Source: Costus lasius
Lineage: Eukaryota > Streptophyta > Magnoliopsida > Zingiberales > Costaceae
Assembly (NCBI GenBank): GCA_027563935.2
Contig: CM050454.1
Location: 25,603,501-25,667,500 of the forward strand
Length of the DNA stretch: 64,000 nt
Reading direction: 5' to 3'
The position numbers and the translations under genes were made by a program. Positions 1 to 11,626 of this stretch are shown piece by piece. The notes below the pieces were generated by a model, which had not been told where the DNA came from, made no database searches, and saw only the letters and a list, made by a program, of their open reading frames with translations. Numbering within the stretch: position 1 is the stretch's first letter; the number at the start of each line of letters is the position of its first letter.

Positions 1-1440
1 TATGTGTTCTAATCTTATAGGATGCTTCGAGCATGGAATAAGATGTAGACTCATGGGTACATTGGATGTACAGGACAGACCCTACTAGGATATTCAATTG
101 CTTGTCACAATGTGAATATTCCTTGATTGCGACAAGTGGCACATTTCCTCTGACTTGAGATCACTTGTGTTTTCTAAATGATGATTGTCATTGTTTTGAG
201 GTAGTTCAATATCATTTGAAACATAATGGTTATAGACTATCTTGGATGGTGAGCTTGAGTCAGGTTAGGGCACTAGTGATAGACATAGGATTGCCGTCTC
301 CTTGTTTAAGGAGTGTGATGTTCTAAAGGGGCCCCCTGGATGAGATGATTGAGAATAGTGTATGGCCATACCCAGATGACTATGTTCATCTGATCTAATC
401 ATGCTCATCATATTGGAGTTGCAAGCTTGACACGCTTGTCCAATAAGAACATCCAGTGGCAAAGGAAATATGCATGCCTTGTGAGTTGATTCACACTTGT
501 GCTGTGGTTTGGGTGTAGTCTTGGAAGACTCTTTTCTTTATATCGGGAGACAGTGATGTGTTGCTAGATACCCCTCACTGATCGTGATAACGTGAGTTAT
601 CGTTACCGACATTTAAAGGAAACCCTCAGGGTCGCACAATTTGATGATATCGCTTACTTAAGTCAGATCGTGTGGACTGAATTGTTCAGGTTTAGTTTAA
701 AGGGATTTAATCTCTGATTGTAAGTGAGATCTGGTCTGATCATGTTTGATTGATTAGGGCTTAAGATCGGTAAGCTTCGATTGAGAGAATGGATGCTGGA
801 TCGGTGAGATCAAGAGCATCAGGAGATCAACGGTTAGATCTGGAGCCTTAGGGTTTAATTTGGTCTAGACCATGTTGCTTGGCTTATTTGGTCTTTGAAC
901 CAGACCAACATGAACCGGCTCATAAATGAGCGCATGGTTCAAAAGTGAAGTGGTTTTGCGAATGGGTAAACCCATGATCGCATGAAGAGAAGTGGCATGC
1001 TATTTTTAGATAGCACTTCTCTTACGTGACCACATCTCACGTTCACGCCTCTCCTCTCTTCGTTCGTCGCCTTGTCTCTTGCTCTTGACGAGAGAACATT
1101 CGGGTGCTGAAAAGGTTTTGACGAGAAGAGGAGAAAAATCACCAAGCCAAGACATCTCTTCCCTTCCACTCGACAAGGACATCTTTGGGCCTTGCTAGCA
1201 CAAGGATCGCAAGGAGGAGTAGGCGACATCAATTGTGTGCGTCACCTCTGGAGAAGATCCAGTTCTGTCTTTGCTTCCAAGGCGCCATCTAGAAATGGCT
1301 ATGGTATGATCCTTCTCTATATGCAATTGGGTCATTTTTGTTAATCATACAGCATGCAAGATCTAGAAACCCCCTTTCCGCTGCCTTCATTCCCATATGC
1401 GCCTATGAGATAGGGTTTCGCCCCCTTGTGGGGACCTTCA
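1..1440 (+). repeat. Copia-family LTR (LTR1), 5' end cut by window edge
   Basis: This is a long terminal repeat of the same copia family as C1-C4. It begins about 233 bases inside the LTR, by alignment with the C1 LTR at 46743, and ends in CCTTCA at 1440, the family's usual end. It contains the TTTATAT promoter-like motif near 537, hairpins A (551-580) and B (586-601), and the U5 micro-exon plus donor (ATG GCT ATG followed by GTATGATCC, near 1294). No primer-binding site follows: at 1441 the sequence switches to a minus-strand copy of the same LTR. It is therefore either a solo LTR or the 3' LTR of an element lying to the left. The expected duplication would be GAACA (1441-1445); its partner is outside the window. 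Confidence 0.9.
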
Positions 1441-2059
1441 GAACATAGTCATCTGGGTATGGCCATACACTTTCTCAATCATCTCATTCTAGGGGCCCCT
1501 TTAGAACATCACACTCCAATCAAGGAGACGGCAATCCTATATCTATCACTAGTGTCCTAACCTGACTCATGATCATTATCCAAGATAGTCTATAACCATT
1601 ATGTTTCAAATGATATCGAACTACCTCAAAACAATGACAATCATCATTTAGAAACACAAGTGATCTCAAGTCAGAGGACATGTGCCACTTGTTGCAAACA
1701 AGGATTATTCACATTGTGACAAGCAATTGAATATCCTAGTAGGGTCTGTCCAGTACATCCAATGTACCCATGAGTCTGCATCTTATTCCATGCTCGAAGC
1801 ATCCTATAAGATTAGAACACATATTAGTCTCAATCATATCAAGGCTGTCTCATGTTCACCAAGATATCTCGACTAAGGACATTACAGCATGTCAGCCAAG
1901 CTGAACAGCATTGAGACATTATTCAGAAGCACACTTATTGCAGCAGACAAGGTAACAAACTGAATAACAACCATTGCCTTTATAAACATAAGAGTTTATA
2001 CATGATACTGAAAGAATCCCAAGGGCCTCAAACATTAGCCTTAAGGGCATACCCCAACA
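1441..2059 (-). repeat. Copia-family LTR fragment (LTR2), host of LTR1
   Basis: This is the first 620 bases or so of a copia LTR in reverse orientation, ending at the reversed LTR start (ACCCCAACA at 2051-2059). The rest of the LTR lies left of LTR1, outside the window. No polypurine tract adjoins 2059, so this is the outer 5' boundary of a minus-strand element or solo LTR. It inserted into the leader of old element D. LTR1 interrupted it within an inverted repeat (CAGATGA...TCATCTG in sister copies). Confidence 0.85.
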
Positions 2060-2254
2060 AAACTCTGTGCATCCCAACTCACCCTCGTGAGTCGTAGAGA
2101 CCTCATGTGAAATTAGGATCCTACTCACTTATTTCCATGTTGAGTTTGAGAGTTCTCAACTTGTTTTGGAAGTAGTGGGAGCATAGCATTTAAATTTAAA
2201 GTCCTTGTTAAATGCTTTATCATAGTACTTATTTTACTTATTTGCTTATTGTAG

Positions 2255-5200
2255 ATGGCATCTCCTGATCTAAGATTGAAACTTTATAAAAATAAGTTGG
2301 ATGGGACAAACTGGACAAATTGGTTCATGATTTTGTCCAAGATACTGGAACAAGAGAATAAGGTGCATCTTCTTGAAAGACCTCCATCCCAGCCTAGTGT
2401 GTAATTCACTAATGAGTGGGAGTGGAATGTCTATCTTGAACATTGTGAAGATAACGAACAGTACACTGCTCTTATCTTAGAGTGCATGACCCCAGAGGTC
2501 AAGGTCGAATGTGATGAGATGGGGATTTATGATCTTATCATGCATCTCAAAGGTCTCTTCACGCCATGCTCTATAGACAATGATCAAGAGAGTTCTGTTG
2601 GATCTTCAGAGTGTATGCCTAAATCTGAGAATGACCAAGGTTTTGTATCTTCGAAGCTAATACTTCGAAAAACTGGGAATGCATGGGTATTGCGAAGAGG
2701 ATTAATGGCCAAGAAGTGCATGGCAAAGAAGAAGGGATGTAATCCATCCGCTTCAGGTATTGTGTTACCAAGGTCTTTTGTCTACTTCTTATTCATGGGT
2801 ACTGGGTACCGTATGTGAGGCTCACATATGTTTTACAAGTGTAGGAGCTCAAAGGAAGTAGGACGAAGAGGCTTGATGGGATCGACCCTCGGGTCAGGGA
2901 CGGAGCATTGGTTGCAGCTGATATCATCTCACTGCCTTGAAGACTTTATCTAGAACTTTGCTATTATGTATCAGCTTATGTTTTAGAACATCATTCCTTT
3001 TAAAAAGGATTTCAGTTTGAAATAATAAATAATATTTTTCTTTAATCTGAGATGTTCTATTGAAGTGATACAGTTGATAATGGTTTGTGGTTGTATATGT
3101 AACACAAGATCAGATCCAATGATGCAATAAACACCCTCTTATAGCATTGTCACTTGAACCATAGAACAATGGTCACATCCAAAGGTCCATGGACCATTGG
3201 GATCATTATCCTTTCAGGATTATGATACATGTGAGCCTAGTTCAAAGGAACAATGTGACAAATGCTGCCTTCACCATAAAGGGTGGAAGGACTATTGGCT
3301 TGTTGGATCTATTACACAGCAATGTGTGTGGACCCATATAAACAAGCATGAAGAGGTGTTATATGCTTCATCAGGTGTGGGTATGCCTTATCCAACCTAA
3401 GAACTTTGGAGAAATCCAAGAAGTTCACAAATGAAGTATTGAGTCAAATTGGAGGATCTATTAAAGCACTTTGATTGGATCAAGGTGATTAGTGGAAAAT
3501 TTGATGACTATCCTAAGGAGTGTGGGGTTATCTCATAGCTTTCTTGGAACACCACTATGTGGTGATTTTCAAAGAAAGAAAGAGGAACACATTGGATGTG
3601 GTTCCATCTTTGAATAATCATGCAAATATACTACTATGATGCCATGCAAACAGATACACTGCCACTCCATAAGAAAGTGTCTAAGTTAGCTCTTGAGTTG
3701 CGAACTGCAAATATCCCATTTCTTCAATGGAATTGGGAATGTAATGTGCAGTGATTCAAAAGTATGTGTTTGTGGTGCACTGTAGAGTGCTAATTCTATC
3801 CCAAAGAGAACAAAATATTTGTTGCTCAAACTGCTGTCTCTCTTGAGAAAGTATTTCTTTTAAAAGAAGTTAGTGGGAGTAGATTTGATTGGGACAAGGT
3901 CCAGAATCAACCACAATATAATTAGACACAGATGGAGAGCAAAATCTCACATACAGATTGAAGGTCAACCTGAGGTTCAAGTAACACAGGAACCATATAA
4001 GTCTGGATCGATTCGATATGCTGGGCATGACGAATTTTTCATCAAGGATTAACCTAAGACTTATGAGAAAATGGAAGCGGTCAGTGGACCAGATTCCAAG
4101 AAATGGCTAAGTGCCACGAGAACCATAATGGACTCCATGTCTGCTAATCAAGTCTGGGACTTGGATGAGCTGCCAAAGGGGTAAATAAATCTTCTAGGAA
4201 GATAGACATGGAAGGTAACATTGTTACCTTGAAAAGTAAGCTAGTGAAGAGAAATTTCAGGCAAATCCACAGGGTGGACAATGATGAAATTTTTCATCAA
4301 TAGCTGAGTTTTAAGTCCATTAAGAATCTGCTTGTTATAATTGCATGATCGGTTATGGGGTGTTGTTATGAAAACTACCTTTCTTGCATGGATGTCTGAA
4401 AAGATATCTATAAGGAAATAGCTAGAAGGTTTTCATATCAAGGCCATAAAGATATGCATGGTGTTATGCAAGCATGTTTAAAAGAGCCTGTGTTTACAAG
4501 AAGATCAGTGGGAGCACCTTAATAGTATTTCTTGTTCTAGAAGATTGATGATATTCTCCGCACATGGAATGATATCTTAGCTCTTCACATGGTGAAGAAA
4601 AGGCTTGAGATGTATTTCGAGAAGAATGATCCAGGGAATGATGCCTACATCCAAGGCATGAGGATCTATAGATAGAGATCCAAGAAAGTCATTGCCTTTT
4701 AGTCAATCTATTTTCATTCAAGAGTTTCTGGAGAGGTTTATATTGGATGATTCCAAATATTGATACCTTCCAAAGAGATATGGTCTGACTCTCATGAGGA
4801 TGTTGTGTCCTATGACACAGCTGGAGAGTAATAACATGGGTCTAAAATCCTGATACATGGTGTATAGGATGGATCATGTTTTGAGTAATATACACAAGAC
4901 CATTTGTGGCAAATGCTTAGAGCATAGCCAGTAAGTTTCAATCAGATTCTAGTGTTTGACACTGGATAGCGGTGAAAGCAATACTTATATATACTTGGGA
5001 AGTATAAAGGATTGAAGTCTAGTCTATGATAGATAGGAAGAATTTTGTGTACAAGGGTACACTGATACTTCGTTCCAATCTTATGACCACAGCCAGGATT
5101 TGCGCTTTGCCTTGTTGTGGTGCTGTATGCTGAAAGAGCATTATGCAAACCGTAGTGGCAAAATTCTACAAATAACGCTGAGTACATTGCAGCTTCTTAT

Positions 5201-5490
5201 GGCAGCCAAGGAAGCAGCTTCATTCATTTGAACTTGATTTAGTTCCTGGTGCTTGATGGTCCAGTATAGTTCTTACTGGGGCCATGGCATAAGTAAAGGA
5301 ACTTAGTGCTCAAGTATGTACTACAGAATATCATTTGATCTTAGAGATCATGGATAAGGATGACGATCAAATTTGTTAAAATAAACACACATAGCAATCT
5401 GGAAAAACCCACTGACATAGCCTCTGGCGCAGCGGAAGCTAAATGGGTCATACTAGAGACATTGGAACTGACTAAACATCAGTTGTCCTT
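2255..5490 (+). pseudogene. Decayed copia gag-pol of element D
   Basis: The ATG at 2255 opens a gag that runs 49 codons to a stop at 2402-2404 and then continues in the same frame. Frame-shifted remains follow: a protease-like Thr-Gly next to a Gly-Ser-His-Met stretch (near 2800-2830), the integrase zinc-region cysteines (near 3225-3275), integrase core pieces (3440-3560), the hinge to RT (near 3990-4180), an RT Asp-Asp-Ile-Leu motif near 4545, RNase H remnants (about 5050-5240) and the C-terminal tail (5360-5460). It is clearly non-functional, with many in-frame stops and missing blocks. The protease remnant keeps Gly in the Asp-Thr-Gly triplet, unlike the younger C family. A pyrimidine-rich tract ending TTGTAG lies immediately before the ATG and looks like a splice acceptor. 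Confidence 0.8.
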
Positions 5491-5512
5491 GATCTTAGTG
5501 CAAGTGGGAGAT

Positions 5513-7733
5513 TGTTGGTGTATATGCCCTGAACACCAATGTATGGACATGGACAGACATTGTTTGAATGTACTTTGATAAATCTATTACTCTTTATATA
5601 GGCAAGGTCGTTATTATGCAGACTTCTCTACCTGCGTTGATGTATTGAGTTGCATATATAATGTCCCAGGAGTTTGGATTGGATCCAATCTCATAAGCTA
5701 TCCCCAGACAAGGTACATAGCAGATATGGGACAGCTTTGGTACATGTGAGACTGGTGTATGGGCTGGTTAGATGCGGGGCACAGTAACGCAGACATACAG
5801 GTGCATTGGATGCACTGGAGTGATCCACTGTGAGGATTGACTTGTCTAGTCAACAAGCCAATCTCACATGCAAGAGGTTTGCATTGATCCTTGGACTTGA
5901 GGTATTCATGTCTAGATTTGATGATGGGTATGCTTTGATACAGTCTTATGTCTCTCCGTAATTAGGAGACCAAAACGACCGACATTGGGCTTATCATAAG
6001 TCATGTAGAGACATGGATGACCAATAGTAGGATTTACCCCTTCCTTATTGGAGGCATGATATCCACTCGGGGGCGCCCCACCTTATTGGTGCATGACAGG
6101 AATGTGTGGCCACACTTGTTGAGTCATGACCAATGCATTGGATTGATAAACTTGAGACTAATCCAATGGCAGGATATCAGTTTAGGCAAAGGGATCTATA
6201 ATGCAATGGGAATCCTCGTTGCTTGTTAGCAGTTGTTGCCATAATGACTTAAGTCCTATGACATGGGTAGTAGTGATGTGTTTCTAGATACCCCTCACTA
6301 CTTATGATGTTTACATCATTGCCATCGTCATATGGATCCTACGAGGTCACACGCAATAGACTCTTGATGTTGCTTTAATCAGAAGCCTTATGATCAAGTT
6401 ATTGGATAACTTGGATCAATTTGGAAGATTTCATCAGCACCAATGGGCCTGATGAGTTGGAAGAAAGTTATTGGAGCCAAACTTCATTTTTGGTAGGTTG
6501 ACCCGAAATTGACCTAGATTGGTCACATTTGGATTATGGTTGCATTGGATTGGATCCAATGGCTTAACCAACCCATGCAATGAAGTTTGGGCTAACTCAT
6601 TATCCAATGAGGCCCAATAATAAGTTGTCATGAAGAGATTAGAGGCTAAAAGGGTATAATGGGGAAGAGTTTCACCCCATTGGCGCCAAGGGCATAATAG
6701 GGTGAAGTGGGCGCATGTTGCTTCATAAGGAAGCATTAGGCGCCTCCCCCTTCATCCTTTAATGGTATCTTGCCTCTATGGCAAGTGTTGGGGCTGATAT
6801 GGCTTGATAGCTCTTTTGGAAAGAGCTTGGGCGCATATGGATAGTAGGGTAAGGTTTATGGTAAGATCTTGGAGACTTACCTTACCTCCAAACCCTAATT
6901 CCCCTCAAACCCTTGCTTAGCCGAATGACTCTTGCATGTTGCGCCTAGCCCTTCTCCTTGGAAGGAAAGAATGCCTCTAAGGCATGTCTTGGGCTGATAT
7001 GGCTATTAGGCAAATAAGGATAGGTTGAATGAGGTTTATGGCAAAGTCTTGGAGACTTTCCTTACCACAAACCCCTCTCAACCTAGCCGCCCACTTGGCA
7101 TGATCTTGGCCCTCCCTAAACTGCGTCTTGGCTTATAAAAGGGACCCTAGCTGCCCCCTCTCAATGGTTCGAATGCTTGGAGACGTGAACACACATAGAG
7201 GGGCGAGAGCAAGGGCAAAGGGTGACGACATCAAGGTGGCGCAACCCTTCTTCCTACTGGTGGCCGCAAGTCTTCTTCTTCCTCTCCTCTTGGTGTGACT
7301 TGGAGAAGGACTTAGTGGTGCCAATTCCTCTTACTCTTCCTAAGGGCCGAAACTCTTCTTCTCCCTCTTCTCTTGGAGTGAAGAGGATAAGGAGTTGGCG
7401 GCATCTTCCTTGCACTTGGTGCATGATCCTTGGAGGTGGCACAAGAGAAGTGAAGGAACCCTAAGGCTTGATTCTCTTCCCGAGGCTAGCACCAAGCGTG
7501 GAAGGGAGCAACGATCAAGGAGTCGACGCGTGGATACTTGTGGAGGGCGAACACTTGGGCGCCTTCAACATGGCTTCGGCAACTAGACAAGCAAAAGAGG
7601 TACATCTCTAACACATCCTTGTGTCTTCTCTCTCGCATGGATCCATGGGACCGGAATATGTTTCGGGTGTAATGATCCTTCCGCTGCGTCCTGGGACTGC
7701 AAAATTTTAAATTACACCCAGTATTCCCTAACA
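5513..7733 (+). repeat. 3' LTR of element D
   Basis: It starts TGTTGGTGTATATGCCC directly after the polypurine tract and ends in CCCTAACA at 7733, about 2.2 kb. The start resembles the C-family LTR start (TGTTGGGGTATGCCC), showing kinship. It keeps the loop block of C-family hairpin A (CTAGATACCCC near 6285) and has hairpins A (6269-6302) and B (6304-6319). A degenerate internal duplication covers about 6790-6910 and 6978-7085. Near the end, a 10-codon open stretch from ATG 7570 to 7599 is followed by a GTACATC donor-like site. Confidence 0.75.
6860..7061 (+). repeat. Duplicated hairpin module in D LTR
   Basis: Two related hairpins lie at 6860-6881 and 7040-7061 inside a diverged tandem duplication. 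Copy 1 pairs GGTAAG with CTTACC around TCT-TGG-AGA. Copy 2 pairs GG-C-AAAG with CTTT-CC around the same core. The changed positions still pair (T-A became A-T), with one bulged base in each copy. Confidence 0.5.
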
Positions 7734-8090
7734 AAAGATTCATGGCCCGTAAAGGATTCACGGCCTCACCCGTGAAATTTTTTGTGAAATTTTTTACTTA
7801 GCCGTGATTTCACCCTTCGAATGCGAAACTCATGGCCGGCTAAGAAACTCACGGCCAAGGCCGTGAAAGTCATGTTTGACACTATTTTCGCTCCAAATTT
7901 GACGTGCAACCTTGTAATCTCCTTGGGAACCGTGCTATGACTTCAAAATTCATGAAATCCATTAATTTTATGCCATTTTACCTGAATTTTTAATAAAACC
8001 AAGAAAAGTGAAGATTCCATACCAAGTGAAGCAAAAATACTAAAAATTGGTATAAATCATGAAATTAAGCCTAAATATCATATAAACACA
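7734..8090. other. Unassigned repeat-like spacer rich in ACGGCC/GGCCGTGA
   Basis: No open reading frame of note. Between about 7741 and 7875 the sequence repeats variants of CACGGCC, GGCCGTGA and GTGAAATTTTTT on both strands. This style is seen in untranslated parts of some plant gypsy elements, but I could not assign it. The stretch joins the end of D's LTR to a gypsy RT scrap, so it may be more of that gypsy element (G0). Confidence 0.4.
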
Positions 8091-8228
8091 GACAAAGACA
8101 TAATGCAAATGCAATGCATCATGGGTTCGACTATAGATCATAATGTCATCAAAGTAGACAACCAAAAACTTGCCCATGTAGGGCTTGAGGACCTGACTCA
8201 TCAGCCTCAAGAAAGTGGATGGGGCATT
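8091..8228 (-). pseudogene. Ty3/gypsy reverse transcriptase fragment (G0)
   Basis: On the minus strand about 46 codons read as the core of a gypsy RT: Asn-Ala-Pro-Ser-Thr-Phe, then Leu-Lys-Pro, then the catalytic Tyr-Phe-Asp-Asp-Ile-Met-Ile-Tyr-Ser. This wording is closer to CRM/Reina-type or other gypsy RTs than to the Tekay-like G1 and G2, whose motif is Phe-Ile-Asp-Asp. The reading is cut on the right at 8228 by the C0 LTR and on the left fades into unrelated sequence near 8090. It is a dead fragment and the outermost layer of the nest. Confidence 0.75.
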
Positions 8229-9333
8229 TGAAGAGTCCCCTTCAAGGGGGAGCGCAAGGGGTTGAAACCCTAAAGGGGGCGCATGTAATTTCCAAGGGGT
8301 TTCAACATGAGATCGCATGTAATATATGTTCATATGATCAACCTTAAGGAATGTGGAGATCGAAAGAAGATCATACCAAAGCCATCTATTTGGATGGTGT
8401 CTTGGAAGCAAAGATCGAAAGGGATCTTCTCCAAAGATGAAGCACACAAGATGAGGAATGGCTTCTCCTTGTCGTCTTTGTGCTAGCAAAGCTTCAAGGG
8501 GTCCTTTGCGTGGAGGAAGTTTGAGATGCGAGAACAAGCTTCTCCTTGGACGAAAAACCTTCCCTTCTTCTCGTCAATCCTTCCCACACGAGAGTGCAAG
8601 CAAGCCACAAGAGAAGAGGGGAACGTATTTGCGTTTTGGCGTTGAGAGGAATCGGCATTGATGACTTTCCATAAATGGAACATCATCAAGCCATACGCTC
8701 ATGCCAACCCAAAAACGCTTACTAGCATTGAACCAAGCGTTCACCTTTGTGAACCGGTTCAAGCCAAAATGTCCCAATCGAATTTGGTTCATATACCAAA
8801 TCAAAATAGCTCAAGCCATTTGGTCTAGACCATAGTAAACCCTAAGGTTTCAGATCTAACCGTTCATCTCTTTGATGCTCTTGATCTCACTGATCCAGCA
8901 TCAATCCTCTCGATCGAAGCTTACCGATCTCAAGCCCTAATCAATCAAACATGATTAGACCAGATCTCACTTACAATCAGAGTTTAAACTCCTTTAAACT
9001 GAACCTAAACAATTTAGTCCACACGATCTGACTTAAGCAAGCCATATCATCGAATTGTGCGACCCTAAGGGTTTCCTTTAAATGTCGGTAACGATAACTT
9101 ACGTTATCACGATCAGTGAGGGGTATCTAGCAACACATCACTGTCTCCCGATATAAAGGAAAGAGTCTTCCAAGACTACACCCAAACCACAGCACAAGTG
9201 TGAATCCACTTCACTAGGCATACATGTTTCCTTTGCCACTGGATGTTCTTATTGGACAAGCATGTCAAGCCTGTAGCTCCAATATGATGAGCATGATTAG
9301 ATCAGATGAACATAGTCACCTGGGTATGGCCAT
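8229..9333 (-). repeat. C0 3' LTR, segment 1 (U5 side)
   Basis: It starts TGAAGAGTCCCC, the reversed LTR end, and runs to GGCCAT at 9333, where S1 entered. It carries the reversed micro-exon and donor (ATG GCT TTG then GTATG, near 8370), hairpin B (9093-9108, loop GTAA in sense) and hairpin A (9114-9143). Confidence 0.9.
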
Positions 9334-11005
9334 TGTTGGGGTATGCCCTTAAACCTAATGTTTGAGGCCTTGGGATTGTAACAGTATCATGTGATAAACT
9401 CTTGTGTTTATAAAGGCATGGTTATTATTCAGTTTGTTACCTTGTCTGCTGCAATAAGTATACTTATGAATAATGTCTCAAAGCTGTTCAGCTGGGCTGA
9501 CATGCTATTATGTCCTTAGTCGATGTATCTTGGTGAACATGAGACAGCCTTGATATGGTTAAGACTAATATGTGTTCTAATCTTATAGGATGCTTCGAGC
9601 ATGGAATAAGATGTAGACTCATGGGTACATTGGATGTACCGGACAGACCCTACTAGGATATTCAGTTGCTTGTCACAATGTGAATAATCCTTGATTGTAA
9701 CAAGTGGCACATTTCCTCTGACTTGAGATCACTTGTGTTTTCTAAATGATGATTGTCATTGTTTTGAGGTAGTTCAATATCATTTGAAACATAATGATTA
9801 TAGACTATCTTGGATGGTGAGCTTGAGTCATGTTAGGGCACTAGTGATAGACATAGGATTGCCGTCTCCTTGATTAAGGAGTGCGATGTTCTAAAGGGCC
9901 CCCTGGATGAGATGATTGAGAAAGTGTATGGCCATACCCGGGTGACTGTGATCATCTGATCTAATCATGCTCATCATATTGGAATTACAAGCTTGACACG
10001 CTTGTCCAATAAGAACATCCAGTGGCAAAGGAAATATGTATGCTTAGTGAAGTTGATTCACGCTTGTGCTGTATTTTGGGTGTAGTCTTGGAAGACTCTT
10101 TCCTTTATATCGGGAGACAGTGATGTGTTGCTAGATACCCCTCACTGATCGTGATGACGTGAGTTATCGTTACCGACATTTAAAGGAAACCCTCAGGGTC
10201 GCACAATTTGATGATATGGCTTACTTAAGTCAGATCGTGTGGACTGAATTGTTTTGGTTCAGTTTAAAGGGATTTGATCTCTGATTGTAAGTGAGATCTG
10301 GTCTGATCATGTTTGATTGATTAGGGCTTGAGATCGGTAAGCTTCGATCGAGAGAATAGATGCTAGATCGGTGAGATCAGAAGCATCAAGAGATCAACGG
10401 TTAGATCTGGAGCCTTAGGGTTTATTTGAGATCTAGACTTGATTGCTTGGCTTGATTGGTTCTTAAATCGAACCAAATTGAACCAGCTCATGAAATGAGC
10501 GCATGGTTCAAGGCGTGGCGACATGTTCACTTGGCGTGAACATTGGAGCGATGAGTGGTTGCTATTTTTAGTAACCATGATCTCCACTTGGAGATGGCTC
10601 ACGTTCGAATAGAGGGTTCTCTATTCTCGTCACTCAAACTCATTCCTCTTGACACTTTTTGGTGTGCGGCGACAACTTGAAGCATAGAGGAAGATTCGGC
10701 CAAGAGAGATCGATATCTCCATCCCTTTCCTTTCGATCAAAGACATCTTGGACGATCCTTGCTAGCACAAGGGACGACAAGAAGCAAGCCGTCGCTCATC
10801 TTGTGTGTGACGATTTGGAGGATACCTTCGTTGTTCTCTTGCTTCCAAGGCGCCATCTTGAAATGGCTATGGTATGAATCGCATCTTCTCTATTCATGTT
10901 TCGAAAGTTGATCATATAATGCATGCTCTTCGACCCTTGAATCCGCTGCCTATCATGTTGCGCCACTTTAGGGTTTCGCACCCCTCATGAAAGGGGTTCC
11001 CTGCA
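9334..11005 (+). repeat. Solo LTR S1 inside the C0 LTR
   Basis: A complete 1672-bp C-family LTR, from TGTTGGGG to CCTGCA, with no internal region. It is flanked by GCCAT at 9329-9333 and 11006-11010, a perfect 5-bp duplication. This is a solo LTR left by recombination between the two LTRs of an inserted element. It lies antiparallel to its host LTR and inside the palindrome GTATGGCCATAC. Hairpin A is 10118-10147. Hairpin B is 10153-10168, with a GATGAC/GTTATC stem that stays paired through a G-U. Confidence 0.95.
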
Positions 11006-11010
11006 GCCAT

Positions 11011-11606
11011 ACACTTTCTCAATCATCTCATTTAGGGGGGCCCCTTTAGAACATCACACTCCTTAAACAAGAAGACGGCAATCCTATATCTATCACTAGT
11101 GTCCTAACCTGACTCATGATCATTATCCAAGATAGTCTATAATCATTATGTTTCAAATGATATTGAACTCCCTCAAAACAATGACAATCATCATTTAGAA
11201 ACACAAGTGATCTCAAGTCAGAGGACATGTGCCACTTGATGCAAACAAGGATTATTCACATTGTGACAAGCAATTGAATATCCTAGTAGGGTCTGTCCAG
11301 TACATCCAATGTACCCATGAGTCTACATCTTATTCCATGCTCGAAGCATCCTATAAGATTAGAACACATATTAGTCTCAATCATATCAAGGCTGTCTCAT
11401 GTTCACCAAGATATCTCGACAAAGGACATTACAGCATATCAGCCTAGCTGAACAGCATTGAGACATTATTCAGAAGTATACTTATTGCAGCAGACAACGT
11501 AACATACTGAATAACAACCATTGCCTTTATAAACATAAGAGTTTATACATGATACTGATACAATCCCAAGGCCTCAAACATTAGCCTTTAAGGGCATACC
11601 CCAACA
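11011..11606 (-). repeat. C0 3' LTR, segment 2 (U3 start)
   Basis: This continues segment 1 after S1 and ends with the reversed LTR start ACCCCAACA at 11606. The polypurine tract (ATCTCCCACTTG on the plus strand) follows at once, showing that this is the 3' LTR of a minus-strand element. Confidence 0.9.
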
Positions 11607-11626
11607 ATCTCCCACTTGCACTTAAT

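Larger units (their letters stand above)
2060..7733 (+). mobile_element. Old degenerate copia element D (5' part missing)
   Basis: A decayed plus-strand Ty1/copia element related to but clearly diverged from the C family. The window holds part of its leader (2060-2254), a broken gag-pol (2255 to about 5490), the polypurine tract (CAAGTGGGAGAT, 5501-5512) and its 3' LTR (5513-7733). Its 5' LTR is not in the window; the 5' side is cut by LTR2. Family order gag, protease, integrase, RT, RNase H can be followed in all three frames. The many stops and deletions make it the oldest recognisable element here. I could not confirm a target duplication. Confidence 0.85.

Noticed and set aside
1682..1876. 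A 64-codon antisense frame recurring in nearly all C-family LTRs (also at 9516, 11229, 18797, 26432, 34006, 46477, 46923, 54353 and 62404)
   Set aside because: It starts with GTG, not ATG, and its persistence is explained by shared recent descent of the LTRs. No domain is visible.
7133..7586. Several overlapping short frames on both strands in the D LTR
   Set aside because: They overlap one another, have biased composition and no recognisable domain; they lie in a decayed LTR.
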